Positions 25,793 through 34,225 of a stretch of 56,258 bases of DNA are shown one piece after another. A model generated the notes under the pieces. The model made no database searches. It had not been told where the DNA came from and saw nothing but the letters and a program-made list of their open reading frames with translations. The position numbers and the translations under genes were made by a program. The number at the start of each line of letters is the position of its first letter. The first letter of the stretch is position 1. The stretch comes from Pseudoflavonifractor phocaeensis (lineage in GTDB: Bacteria; Bacillota; Clostridia; Oscillospirales; Oscillospiraceae), in the NCBI RefSeq assembly GCF_016901735.1, contig NZ_JACLZC010000012.1, forward strand, positions 1 to 56,258, written 5' to 3'.

Positions 25793-26632
25793 ATGTTTGA
25801 AGAATTCTATGAGATGTACGAGCCCGAGGAGCAGGAAGTGGTCGCTCTGATCAATCGCTGCATTGGGGGCGGATTTAACTGGAAAGGCAGCTTTTGGGAA
25901 ATGACCGTTGTGACGCTGGGCATGGTGTTCTGTAACACCGGCAAGGTCAGCACCAAAGAGGAACGACTGGATTGGCCGGTCACCGAGGAGGAACGCAATA
26001 GCGACAAGGGCTGGGGACGCTTTGGCAAGGAGCAGATCTGCCGCCTGAAGATCCGCCAGATAAAAGAAGAATTGGCAAAGGATCTGGTGGTGCGCCCCTG
26101 GTGTATCTCCCAGGTGGTCAAGGCCCATGAGGACTGCCCGGAACTCCAGGCCGTTCTGGACGAGTACCACAAGCCAGTGGTGATCCAGGACCAGGTGCTG
26201 GGAGAACTGACACTGGACAAGGACTATGATACCTTCGAGGGCGAAATCCAGTGGTGCGGAAAGGATGTGAGCCTTTCTCTGGAAGTCAATGCCGAGAGTA
26301 AGCCCTCCTGGACCCGCGCCCGCAGTGCCGCCAAGAAGCTGCTGGCCGACTGTGAAACCTGGGACAAAGCCATGCGGGAGCTTGTAGCCAAGAACCTGAC
26401 CGAGCTGGCCAACAACTGGCTCTCCCAGGATGAGAAAGACCCCCGCAATCCAGAAACCGACCCCATCACAGAGGAAGAACTTGCCCGGCGGATCAGCATA
26501 ACGAGCCTATCCGTCACCTCCGGCGGCAGCTTCACCGCCTGGTTTGACTGCGATGAGATGTTCACCGATCATGCTGTGACGGTCTACGGTTCCTTGAAAA
26601 AGGGCCTCAAAACTGCCAACATTGAGGGATAA
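25793..26632 (+). CDS. DUF2262 protein, copy 2
   Basis: A 279-aa full-length paralogue of the protein at 19677. The DUF2262 core is clear: VLGELTLDKDYDTFEG, a WDKAMRELVAKNL helix, NNWL, TDPITEEELARR and the ending FTAWFDCDEMF then GSLKKG. The usually conserved Gly of the F-GH motif is Asp here (MFTDHAV), so the two copies may recognise different toxin variants. AAGGAGG is 9 nt before the ATG. Having two diverged paralogues in one locus fits a bank of alternative immunities. Confidence 0.82.
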   Translation: MFEEFYEMYEPEEQEVVALINRCIGGGFNWKGSFWEMTVVTLGMVFCNTGKVSTKEERLDWPVTEEERNSDKGWGRFGKEQICRLKIRQIKEELAKDLVVRPWCISQVVKAHEDCPELQAVLDEYHKPVVIQDQVLGELTLDKDYDTFEGEIQWCGKDVSLSLEVNAESKPSWTRARSAAKKLLADCETWDKAMRELVAKNLTELANNWLSQDEKDPRNPETDPITEEELARRISITSLSVTSGGSFTAWFDCDEMFTDHAVTVYGSLKKGLKTANIEG

Positions 26633-26644
26633 GGAGGCGCAGAG

Positions 26645-27148
26645 ATGAAGCTGAACTGTAAACGCATTGATTTTACATATACCCCCGGCAAGGAAATCTT
26701 CAACTTTCCCGAGGAATCGGGACTACCCTTTATCTTCGATGTAGAGGAAGAACTGACCGGCGATCCTGCTGCCATGGATGCGGTGGGAGAAATGCTGGAT
26801 GAGGCGGAGAAATTGGCGGAGAAGGCCAAAGCCGCCATCAAAGCGGCGCTGGCGGACGAGGACAGCCGCTACCATAGCGTTGTGACATTTTTCATGGAGT
26901 TCCACCGGGACGATGTAGGCTCGGATATTGCGGCGGAACTTTTTCCGGGAACCGACCCATCCAAGCTGTCCTTTGCCGAGATGGTGGACTTTTTGAAGCT
27001 CAAGCGGTTCGGCAGTCTGGTGGATGACGAGATGGATCAACAAGTTTTCATTATGGATCTGTCCTTCAACCCGGAGATCACCGACGAGTTGATGGTAATC
27101 TACTTTGACTTAAACCAGGAGATTTTCTGTATTACCCATGAAAGCTGA
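26645..27148 (+). CDS. DUF2004 family protein
   Basis: A 167-aa acidic protein. The pattern of an N-terminal FDVEEELTG segment, a long alanine/lysine helix, FxEFH, a LF...TDPSKLSF stretch, then DELMVIYFDLNQEIFCITHES at the end matches DUF2004, a family of small acidic Firmicute proteins found in immunity gene clusters. No catalytic residues are known. AAGGAGG precedes the ATG. The next reading frame starts inside its 3' end. Confidence 0.75.
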   Translation: MKLNCKRIDFTYTPGKEIFNFPEESGLPFIFDVEEELTGDPAAMDAVGEMLDEAEKLAEKAKAAIKAALADEDSRYHSVVTFFMEFHRDDVGSDIAAELFPGTDPSKLSFAEMVDFLKLKRFGSLVDDEMDQQVFIMDLSFNPEITDELMVIYFDLNQEIFCITHES

Positions 27149-27164
27149 TGAAAGAGAATTGCCT

Positions 27165-27588
27165 ATGGAAAAAGCGACTGCTGTTAATACCTGCTTAGGT
27201 GTTTTGAAGGGACGGGACTGCATCTATCTGGATCAGGTGAAACAGGATGCTCTGAACAATCTGACCTTTACGGGGGACATCAATGGCCATCTAATCTCCC
27301 AGTGCAGGGACGAAAAAGACTGGTTTCCCTATACACTCACCTTATACACTCACCTTCCGGCAGGTGCTGGCCTATTTTACCTGTGAATTGGACACCTATG
27401 AAAATATGGCTGGGACGGAGTATCTGGATGGCAGTTCCTTCGATTTAATTGAGGACAGCACCTGGCTGAAGTCTCTGCCAGTGCGGGAGGACTTTGACAA
27501 AGGCATCTATCGGCACTACCGGCTGTTTACATACGATGATGTTTACAACATCATTGCAGTTTCCTATGAGTTTGTGGCAGAGTTGTAA
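27165..27588 (+). pseudogene. Immunity-like gene broken by a 13-bp tandem duplication
   Basis: The frame beginning MEKATAV stops early, while a second frame completes the protein. The cause is visible: ATACACTCACCTT occurs twice in tandem (27331-27343 and 27344-27356). Removing one copy fuses the frames into WFPYTLTFRQVLAYFTCELD, giving an intact protein of about 136 aa. The restored product ends YNIIAVSYEF, a pattern I associate with an uncharacterised immunity-like family (LTF...LD..., SSFD...SxW, HYRL.TYDDV). An ATG at 27138 is an alternative start. The duplication could revert by slippage, so this may be a recent or phase-variable loss. Confidence 0.85.
27331..27356 (+). repeat. 13-bp perfect tandem duplication
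   Basis: Two adjacent copies of ATACACTCACCTT. An extra 13 bp shifts the frame by one and inactivates the gene that contains it. Confidence 0.9.
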
Positions 27589-27620
27589 ATGTCTGAAATC
27601 TGGTAATGGAGGTAACCACC

Positions 27621-28175
27621 ATGATCAAAGAACGCATCCCCATTTCCGGCGATCTTAAAAGCAAGGTCAAGCAGCTGATGGAGTACGCCGGATGGCAGGA
27701 AGGGCGAAAAGTGGACATCTCCATTGCGGAAAAGTATTACGCCGAGCATGGTGCCCCGATGATGAAGTCCACCCAGCGGTTTTACCGCAAGTATTTCGGC
27801 CTGTGCTGTGAGTGGTATCTGGAGCAGAAAAAACTGAACTGGGCGGCTGACTTCCAATTCGCTTTGTTCCCTTACCTGGTCAACGGGATCAAAAACCATT
27901 TGGAAGAAGCCTATTTTCGGGATATGTCCGGCTGTGAACTGGCAGAGATAGAACAGGCTGCCGGTGAAAAATGCCAGCCTATCGGTCATATCGGCTACTA
28001 CTACCCGGCGGAGGTTTGGATCTCCGAGTACGGGAAACTGTATGCGAAATATGAGTACCAGGATGAGATTGAGTGCTTTCCGGATGTGTTTGCCCTGATT
28101 GAGCGGGATCTGCGGCAGTGCAAATTTGATTCCGCTGCCATGAAAACAGTTGAGGCACTGGACGGAAAACTATGA
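27621..28175 (+). CDS. SUKH-3 family immunity protein
   Basis: A 184-aa protein with the SUKH-3 pattern: AGWQEGRKVD near the N-terminus, FYRKYFGL in the middle, a QPIGHIGYY segment, WISEYGKLYA and a final helix after FPDVFALIERDL. SUKH-3 proteins neutralise diverse nuclease-type toxins by direct binding in the cytoplasm. GGAGG lies 8 nt before the ATG at 27621, which is preferred to an in-frame ATG at 27606. The stop overlaps the next start (ATGA), coupling it to the DKNYY gene. Confidence 0.82.
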   Translation: MIKERIPISGDLKSKVKQLMEYAGWQEGRKVDISIAEKYYAEHGAPMMKSTQRFYRKYFGLCCEWYLEQKKLNWAADFQFALFPYLVNGIKNHLEEAYFRDMSGCELAEIEQAAGEKCQPIGHIGYYYPAEVWISEYGKLYAKYEYQDEIECFPDVFALIERDLRQCKFDSAAMKTVEALDGKL

Positions 28176-29173
28176 AACATGACTTTACTATTTGGCGCAA
28201 TCAAATATTGCAGAATCCGCGGGACATTTCACCGCTGAAATTCGGAATATCGCAGGATGAGGTCATAGAAATCTTCGGGAATCCCGATGCTGTTTCCACC
28301 ATGAGAAGTGACGGGAAGCCTTTGATCCTCAAATATCATGACATTGAACTGCATTTCGATAGAAAGGCCCCTCATGGGCTCTACTTAGTTTATAGCGACG
28401 ACGAAATCGAGCTGAGCATAACAGATGATCACGAAGAACTGCTGCAGCCGATCACAAACATAGAGCCGGTGGACAACGAATTTTTCCTTCGGGATGGAGC
28501 CGTTTATTTCTCCGGTCTATACGAAAACGGCTTGTTGAAGGGTGTTTCGCCCAAAGACTTCTGCTGTTGGCGTTACTGGGGCAAATCCTCTACGGCCTGC
28601 TTTCTCGGTGGGATTCGTCTGCGCGGAGCAGACCCGGCATCGTTTCGGGTGTTAAACTATGCCTACGCAATGGATAAAACAGCCGTCTACACTACCAGCG
28701 GGAGAATCCCAGATGTAGAGCTGGCAGCCTTCCAGGTGTTGGACAATGGCCAGAACGATTCAGGCGCGCCCCAGGGATATGCAAAAGACGGTCATCAGGT
28801 CTACTTCCATAATGGGGACGGCAATGTGAAGATCATCAAGGGCACGGAAGTTTCCACTTTCCGCTCGTTGGGCGATACCTATTTTGCCAGGGATGAGAAA
28901 CGGATCTATGCCTACGGGAAGCAGCTTCCCAAAGCGGATCTGCCCTCATGGGAATTGCTCAGTCACTGGTATTCCCGCGATGCCAGGCGGGTGTACTACC
29001 TCAACCGGGAGATTAAGGGGGCGGATTGGGACAGTTTTACGGTATGCACCCCGCTGGACGCACCTCCACTTGCCGATCATCTGGCCCGTGACAAGGAACA
29101 TTTTTACCAAAACGATGAGATGATTGAAGAACTGCTGTGGCTGGAAAGGCTGCAAGCAATACAGGAAAAATGA
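28172..29173 (+). CDS. DKNYY-repeat protein
   Basis: A 333-aa protein. The second half shows repeated D-x-x-x-(V/I)Y units separated by about 40 residues (YAKDGHQVYF, FARDEKRIYAYG, YSRDARRVYYLN, LARDKEHFYQ), the signature of DKNYY repeats, a beta-rich protein-binding module seen in immunity and surface proteins. The N-terminal 100 residues (PLKFGISQDEVIEIFG) form a separate small domain found on its own in other clostridial proteins. No signal peptide is present. It overlaps the SUKH-3 gene by 4 nt. Confidence 0.78.
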   Translation: MKHDFTIWRNQILQNPRDISPLKFGISQDEVIEIFGNPDAVSTMRSDGKPLILKYHDIELHFDRKAPHGLYLVYSDDEIELSITDDHEELLQPITNIEPVDNEFFLRDGAVYFSGLYENGLLKGVSPKDFCCWRYWGKSSTACFLGGIRLRGADPASFRVLNYAYAMDKTAVYTTSGRIPDVELAAFQVLDNGQNDSGAPQGYAKDGHQVYFHNGDGNVKIIKGTEVSTFRSLGDTYFARDEKRIYAYGKQLPKADLPSWELLSHWYSRDARRVYYLNREIKGADWDSFTVCTPLDAPPLADHLARDKEHFYQNDEMIEELLWLERLQAIQEK

Positions 29174-29187
29174 AAGGAGCAATCTCT

Positions 29188-29514
29188 ATGAAAGCATTTG
29201 ACCCCAATTACAAGCTGCTGGACGAGATGTATCAGGACAATTACTATCCTGCTTTTCTGGTAGACAAGGTAAAGCACGAACTCCAGAAAGTCATCGACCT
29301 GCTGGAGGGCGGCGAAACCGACGCCGAAGTGGTGCAGGAGACGCTGGACGAGGCGGTCTGCGGCATCAATGATCTCCAGGAGGAGTTTGACGAGAACGAC
29401 AGCGAGATCGAAACTGTGGCCCGGGAATGCATTGCGGAAAATGTGGCCTACATTCTGGCGTGGTTCAACATTCCCATTGATACCGAGGAGGCCATCCGGG
29501 AAAGAGATTGGTGA
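29188..29514 (+). CDS. DUF5713 family protein
   Basis: A 108-aa acidic helical protein matching DUF5713: LLDEMYQDNYYPAFLVDK at the start, INDLQEEFDENDSEIETVAREC in the middle and EEAIRERDW at the end. The function is unknown, but the family is widespread in bacteria in variable regions. AAAGGAGC precedes the ATG at 29188, 15 nt after the previous stop. The small size and strong negative charge suit an inhibitor of a basic effector. Confidence 0.78.
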   Translation: MKAFDPNYKLLDEMYQDNYYPAFLVDKVKHELQKVIDLLEGGETDAEVVQETLDEAVCGINDLQEEFDENDSEIETVARECIAENVAYILAWFNIPIDTEEAIRERDW

Positions 29515-29519
29515 ACCTC

Positions 29520-29726
29520 ATGGCAGAAAAAGAACTGGCCGTCTGTGATGAGTGCGGCAGCCTGTTTTTCAAAGGCTCCTCACAGATGATGGGACTGTGC
29601 CCGGAATGTGCTCATGTTCTCTATGGCTACCCAAATTGTCCCCATCGTTTCCTGAATGGCCGGTGTGTGAACTGCTACTGGGACGGCTCTAAGAGCGAGT
29701 ACATCAAGCATTTAGAGGAAGATTGA
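29520..29726 (+). CDS. Small double zinc-ribbon protein
   Basis: A 68-aa protein with seven cysteines in CxxC-type pairs (C9/C12, C27/C30, then C40 and C49/C52) that can bind two zinc ions. The ending YWDGSKSEYIKHL is a pattern I recall in similar small clostridial proteins. An in-frame TTG at 29508 overlaps the previous stop and is an alternative start; the ATG at 29520 is taken here. It probably acts as a protein-protein or nucleic-acid contact; no more can be said. Confidence 0.65.
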   Translation: MAEKELAVCDECGSLFFKGSSQMMGLCPECAHVLYGYPNCPHRFLNGRCVNCYWDGSKSEYIKHLEED

Positions 29727-29750
29727 GTCAAAAAGGGACTGGTGAAGACA

Positions 29751-30098
29751 ATGTCCATTGAAAATATGTTTGGCGAACTGGATAAGATCGACATTCTGGC
29801 AGAAACCAAAACCGGAGAAGTGGTGATGGTTTTGGTCTGTAATGGCTTTATTGATGGCTCCCCGGAAACGCAGAAGGCCCTGCTGGACAAGATGGAGGGC
29901 TATCTGAACCACACCCAGAGTGAGGAATTTCAAAAGGAATATAGTGGCTGGCCCGTGATTCTGCGTGTGACCCTTGGCCGGGAGCCGGATGAGCACATCC
30001 TGGCCCTGCTCAGCAAGTGCCCTGCGTGGGCGGAGGATTACGGCGTAAAGCTGGAAATTGAAATTGGAGGAAAACCGGTCCGCATTGTAGAGAGCTGA
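29751..30098 (+). CDS. DUF6572-like protein
   Basis: A 115-aa alpha/beta protein that follows the DUF6572 plan: IDIL near the start, a strand, LLDKMEGYLNHTQSEEFQKEY as the long helix, a strand pair around WPVILRVTL, then a final helix-strand. DUF6572 genes are common in immunity-type loci, and the function is not known. The match is by eye and the central D-x-W motif of the family is not kept. An in-frame GTG at 29742 is an alternative start. Confidence 0.6.
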   Translation: MSIENMFGELDKIDILAETKTGEVVMVLVCNGFIDGSPETQKALLDKMEGYLNHTQSEEFQKEYSGWPVILRVTLGREPDEHILALLSKCPAWAEDYGVKLEIEIGGKPVRIVES

Positions 30099-30134
30099 CC
30101 TATGCTCAAACCAAATCAACAGGAGGAAACGGGT

Positions 30135-30866
30135 ATGCCGACAACAGAATGGCTGAACAAATACGAATCTATCAAAGATAAACTGGCCTGCAAAACAGAC
30201 CTGGACACTCATTTCACAGAGAAAGTGATTGGGAATATGCGGGTGAATGTGCTGGACATTGGCACCGTCCATTTTCCCACCGGGACAATCTTCGCCTGCG
30301 ATCCTCTGGTGGAGCTGGAGGACACGCCGCCCTTTATCCAGACGATCCCCGCCGGGACTTATCCCGTAAAGATCTGTGTGGTCCCCAGTGAGAAATATGG
30401 TGACCGCTACGCCTGTGTCAAGGTGGAGGTCAGCCGGGAAAAGCCTGTCCGCTATGAGCTGGGCATGACCGGCAAAGAGGATCTGGACGAGGAAGTGGGC
30501 GAGGACGAGTATTTTGGCTTTGGCGTAGACGCTGGAATGGGCTGTGTTGCGGACATCCAGACCCAGGCGGCTTTTAAGGTATACTGGGCCAAGCGGCTGG
30601 AGGAAGACCCGGACATCGACCCCTACAACGACCTGTTCTGCGATCTTCTGGAGGAAAACGCCAAAGCCAACCCCAAATATCAGGGAGACTGCGGCGACTG
30701 GCTCAACTGGACGGTGCCGGACACAGACTGCAATCTGCCCATCTTTGCCTCCGGCTGGGGCGACGGTTACTATCCCGTCTACTTCGGCTATGACGCAAAG
30801 GGCGAAATCTGCGCCGTGTATGTACGCTTCATCGACATTGAAGCCAGTTACAAGGAGCAGTCGTAA
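30135..30866 (+). CDS. DUF4241 family protein
   Basis: A 243-aa protein with the DUF4241 hallmarks: VHFPTGTIFACDPLV, TIPAGTYPVKI, FGFGVDAGMGC, a nonconserved acidic insert, then ASGWGDGYYPVYFGYD. These proteins appear in polymorphic-toxin immunity neighbourhoods; no activity is known. AGGAGG 9 nt upstream fixes the ATG at 30135 instead of the ATG at 30102. The conserved GxGD and GWGDG loops could form a binding pocket, but that is speculation. Confidence 0.83.
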   Translation: MPTTEWLNKYESIKDKLACKTDLDTHFTEKVIGNMRVNVLDIGTVHFPTGTIFACDPLVELEDTPPFIQTIPAGTYPVKICVVPSEKYGDRYACVKVEVSREKPVRYELGMTGKEDLDEEVGEDEYFGFGVDAGMGCVADIQTQAAFKVYWAKRLEEDPDIDPYNDLFCDLLEENAKANPKYQGDCGDWLNWTVPDTDCNLPIFASGWGDGYYPVYFGYDAKGEICAVYVRFIDIEASYKEQS

Positions 30867-30880
30867 GGAGGGAAACAGCG

Positions 30881-31840
30881 ATGGAATGGCCAAAACGGGC
30901 GCGGACAGTGAACTGGGAGAGCGGTGTCCTGACCTTAGACGGAGAAAAGCAATTTGAAATCCCGGAGCTGACCGCAGAGATCATGGAGCAGCTGGCCGCT
31001 TACACCCTGGTGGGCTTTCATGTGAAAGGCTATCCGGTGACGGATGAACTGCTTGCCCCCTTTGCCGGACATAAAAGCATGGCCAATTTCGGCGTGGAGG
31101 ACGGTGCGCTCACCGACGCCTGTTTTCCCGTTTTTTCCGCTATGCCCAAGCTGCGTTATCTGCTGCTGGACGGCAATGCCGCCATCCACGGCAGCGGCCT
31201 GTCCGCCTTGCAAGGCTGCAAGCTGGACCTTTTGACTCTTAACCGGACCGGGCTGGATGATGCCGGTCTGCTCCAGGCGGCCTCCATCCCCAAGCTCTCC
31301 CACATCCAGATCGACCATACCGCTGTGACATACGAGGGCCTGCTGGCCATCGCCGGCAACAACCGCATCGAGCCGGTGGCCCATGTGCAATTCACCAAGG
31401 AGCAGATGGAACGCTTCTCCCAACTCCAGCGGGAAAAGGCCAAAAAGCCCGTCCAGCTGGATGAGCAGGCGGCGGCGGAATGCCGCAGGGTTCTGTCCGC
31501 TTTCTTTGCCGAGATGACGCAGTGGGAGCAGTACATGGAGCAGGCCGGGTTTGAGGATGCCCAGGCTGTGCCCCGCCTGCTGGCGATCTGGGAAAAGTAT
31601 GTGAGCGAAAAGCCCCGTCCGGGCTACCGTCCTCTGGGCCTCTCATACAGTGCCCAGGGCACCTACAACGGGGAAGAATTCCTTGACGCGGAGCAGATCA
31701 CCAAGAACAAACTCTACATCTACACCAGGGAGAAAAACACCGGCTTTGACCGCCGTTTCCTCATGAAGCGTGTGGGCGATAACTGGATGATCGACGGGGT
31801 TCAGGAGCGGCTGGACGGCTGGCAGCGCACGGGATTGTGA
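30881..31840 (+). CDS. LRR-like protein with NTF2-fold C-terminus
   Basis: A 319-aa two-domain protein. Residues about 60-180 show leucine-rich repeat units (LRYLLLDGNAAIHGSGL, LDLLTLNRTGLDDAGL, LSHIQIDHTAVTYEGL) with a period near 24. Residues about 190-319 form an NTF2-like domain: a long helix (CRRVLSAFFAEMTQWEQ), then LYIYTREK, RRFLMKRVGDNWMIDGVQ. NTF2-fold domains are a known immunity class, so this is a fusion of a recognition repeat with an immunity domain. AAGGAGG precedes the ATG. Confidence 0.75.
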   Translation: MEWPKRARTVNWESGVLTLDGEKQFEIPELTAEIMEQLAAYTLVGFHVKGYPVTDELLAPFAGHKSMANFGVEDGALTDACFPVFSAMPKLRYLLLDGNAAIHGSGLSALQGCKLDLLTLNRTGLDDAGLLQAASIPKLSHIQIDHTAVTYEGLLAIAGNNRIEPVAHVQFTKEQMERFSQLQREKAKKPVQLDEQAAAECRRVLSAFFAEMTQWEQYMEQAGFEDAQAVPRLLAIWEKYVSEKPRPGYRPLGLSYSAQGTYNGEEFLDAEQITKNKLYIYTREKNTGFDRRFLMKRVGDNWMIDGVQERLDGWQRTGL

Positions 31841-31848
31841 GGCATCAC

Positions 31849-32085
31849 ATGGCATGGGAATATGAAACCTTTGGCCCAGACGGTCAATGCAAATTGTTTG
31901 GTGTGAACATCTTTGACTACGACTGGCAAACCACCGGCAAGCGAGTAAAAGTCAAAGACCCGATCTATCACCAAGACCATACCTTCGAGGTCTGGCAGGT
32001 GGAGATTGACGGGCAGATCCACCGCTTTGCCGCCGGAGAGTTCTCCAACTGCGTATGGGGATTCTATCTGGAAAAGAACGGATGA
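31849..32085 (+). CDS. Small hypothetical protein
   Basis: A 78-aa protein, mostly beta: WEYETFGPDG, LFGVNIFDYDW, then IDGQIHRFAAGEFSNCVWGFY. I recall this as a conserved small family in clostridia without an assigned function. A GTG at 31837 overlapping the previous stop is another possible start; the ATG at 31849 is used here. There is no strong SD; translation may depend on coupling to the LRR gene before it. Confidence 0.6.
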   Translation: MAWEYETFGPDGQCKLFGVNIFDYDWQTTGKRVKVKDPIYHQDHTFEVWQVEIDGQIHRFAAGEFSNCVWGFYLEKNG

Positions 32086-32100
32086 GGGGAGCGTGGCGCC

Positions 32101-33582
32101 ATGAAAGCCAACGCCGGAGAGGTCTATACAGTCTATAACCAATATCTTAAACGCTACACCGCCTGCCAGGTGGCCTATATTGCGCCGCCGGACACGGTGA
32201 GCGAAGAATCTTGGGCGGTGGTCCTCTCTCTGGATTGGGTGGGCGACGCCCCTCTGACTGCGGAGGAACTGCCCCATCTCCGCCCGCTCTACAAGGACTT
32301 CATGTACTGGTCCCGCGACCTCCACCTGCTGCGGGTGCCGTTGGAGGTCCCGCCCCAGTACACGCTAGTGGGCACACTGCCGCCCTTCACCGACCAGCCC
32401 TGCCGCTCCTATGGCGGCTGGAGTGACGGCTATGATATGTATCTCCAGATCCGGTGGCAGGCCATTCCGGAGGAACGGCGGCGGGCTTTCAAGGAGGCCA
32501 TGGAGAGCGAAGAGAAAACGGAGATCGGCGGTATCCCGGTGAAGGTCAGCAGCCATCGGGTGACGGACCAGTACGAACCATTCGATTCGGCGCTGGAACT
32601 AAAGGCGCTGCCTTGCCTCTCCACCCTTATCTGCGAGCGGTGGCACCCGGATCTGCTGGAGTTTTTGCGGGAAAACCCCTTTGTTGATGAAGTGACTTTG
32701 CTGAACCACGGTCAGAGGACACTTGATCTGCGGGGCACCAGCATCAGAAAGCTGATGCTGGACATGACCGGGCTGGAGGAGCTATGGCTGTGTGAGGGAA
32801 CGGAGCAGCTCCTGTTCCAGAACAAGGGGCTGGACGCCTGTACCATCCATGCCCCCGAAAATGGCAGCGGCTTGACCCTCCAATTTATCGGGGAATACTG
32901 CCCGCACACGGAACTGCCGAACCTACGGGGGCTGCATGGCATCGAGCTGAAGGACTTTGATCTGACCGGGCTGGCTGCTGTCCATCCCCACCTGAAGGAA
33001 CTGCGGCTCTGGGGCGCGCCGGGAAATCTGGGGAACTTCTCCGCCGTGGGAGGGTTCCGGGAACTGACGAACCTCTCCACCTTCGACCTGTTCGGCTTCG
33101 GCGCAGCTGACATCCCCACCCCGGAGCAGGTGCCGGAGCTTCGCTGGTTCTGGATGACCAGCCTGCCGGAGACGGCGGCAAAAGCGGCAAAGCAGCTCTG
33201 GAAAAGCAAGCCGGGAATGGATCTGCGGATCACTAAGGCCCGGAAACCGGAGTGGCTGGCGCAAAACCTGGACAATCCCTTCCGGGGCTGGGACGGTGCG
33301 GAGCATATCCCTGCCGCCGCTGCGAAAAAGGCAGCCAATCAATACCGCAAGACCCGTTCCCAGCTGATGAAGCTGGCCGCTGAACCGGGTGAAGACGCCC
33401 AGGCCCAGGCGATGGATGCGGTGACAGCCTACACCCAGACCTTCAACAAGATGGGCTTTATCGAAACCGAGGAGCGGGATGAAATTTACATGGCTCTGCG
33501 GGGTATCCTGGACGCCCTGCCGGGCGATATGCTCCAGAAAGATGCCCTAATTGAACACTTTGATCATGTGCGAGATTTTTGA
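32101..33582 (+). CDS. Two-domain protein with leucine-rich repeats
   Basis: A 493-aa protein. Residues 1-130 form a beta-rich domain with GEVYTVYNQYLKRYTACQV at the start, comparable to Imm26-type domains that begin GDVF-like, but the match is weak. Residues about 180-400 show irregular leucine-rich repeats (LDLRGTSIRKLMLDMTGLEELWL; LKELRLWGAPGNLGNFSAV). A charged helical tail follows. Two separate binding modules on one chain again point to toxin recognition. GGGGAGCG is a weak SD before the ATG. Confidence 0.65.
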   Translation: MKANAGEVYTVYNQYLKRYTACQVAYIAPPDTVSEESWAVVLSLDWVGDAPLTAEELPHLRPLYKDFMYWSRDLHLLRVPLEVPPQYTLVGTLPPFTDQPCRSYGGWSDGYDMYLQIRWQAIPEERRRAFKEAMESEEKTEIGGIPVKVSSHRVTDQYEPFDSALELKALPCLSTLICERWHPDLLEFLRENPFVDEVTLLNHGQRTLDLRGTSIRKLMLDMTGLEELWLCEGTEQLLFQNKGLDACTIHAPENGSGLTLQFIGEYCPHTELPNLRGLHGIELKDFDLTGLAAVHPHLKELRLWGAPGNLGNFSAVGGFRELTNLSTFDLFGFGAADIPTPEQVPELRWFWMTSLPETAAKAAKQLWKSKPGMDLRITKARKPEWLAQNLDNPFRGWDGAEHIPAAAAKKAANQYRKTRSQLMKLAAEPGEDAQAQAMDAVTAYTQTFNKMGFIETEERDEIYMALRGILDALPGDMLQKDALIEHFDHVRDF

Positions 33583-33594
33583 AAGGGGCATCAC

Positions 33595-34194
33595 ATGAGT
33601 TACACAAAATTCAGCAAGGCAGTGACCAAGTGGCTGAAAGCCAATGGCCTGCCCTGCTATGGAACAGCCTACGATAGCCCCGAGGAAACAAAAGCCCGGC
33701 TGGACGCATGGATGCGCGGGAGCAAAGAGATACTGCGCCAATGGATCACAGATAAGCGTTACCGTGAACTGATCTCCTGCGCCCACGGAGGCTGGTATCA
33801 GGATGATGTAATTTTTGAGCCCTTGGCTGAACATTTTGTGGCGAACCACCTGTTTGATGAACTGCGGTTTCTCTGCGAACGCGGCATCCGTTTTTCTGCG
33901 GAAGATATGCTGGCCACCATTAAATCTGAGAAAGAGGAGCATGGGACGCTTGATATAGAAACGATTCGGTCTATCGATGTTCCAAGCTATGTGTCAGGCC
34001 GCAGTTATTCCCATTTGGGGGAAATCGCAAAATACAGGAAACGGGCGCTGGATCAGATTATCCGCTATGCAGGCTATCTGGAGCAGATCCACGCACCTGC
34101 GGAGTATTTGGAACAGGTAAATGTCCTGCAAGAGAGCGTTTCGGATCTGACAATCAAAACAAAAGATTTGAAACCATTTCGATTTCGGCTGTGA
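33595..34194 (+). CDS. Hypothetical helical protein
   Basis: A 199-aa protein, predicted mostly helical, with no recognised family. A central ANHLFDELRFLCERG helix-turn-helix pair recalls ankyrin/HEAT type packing, but only one unit is seen. AAAGGGG precedes the ATG, 12 nt after the previous stop. It is slightly more AT-rich than its neighbours. Confidence 0.6.
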   Translation: MSYTKFSKAVTKWLKANGLPCYGTAYDSPEETKARLDAWMRGSKEILRQWITDKRYRELISCAHGGWYQDDVIFEPLAEHFVANHLFDELRFLCERGIRFSAEDMLATIKSEKEEHGTLDIETIRSIDVPSYVSGRSYSHLGEIAKYRKRALDQIIRYAGYLEQIHAPAEYLEQVNVLQESVSDLTIKTKDLKPFRFRL

Positions 34195-34225
34195 GAGTAA
34201 CTACCTGAAAGGAGTGTGTGGGCGC

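Noticed and set aside
27138..27588. Two separate small genes (82 and 74 aa)
   Set aside because: Removing one copy of the 13-bp tandem duplication merges them into one protein, so they are halves of a broken gene.
29712..30893. 393-aa leftward frame
   Set aside because: It spans several rightward genes with good starts (DUF6572-like, DUF4241), so it is a shadow frame.
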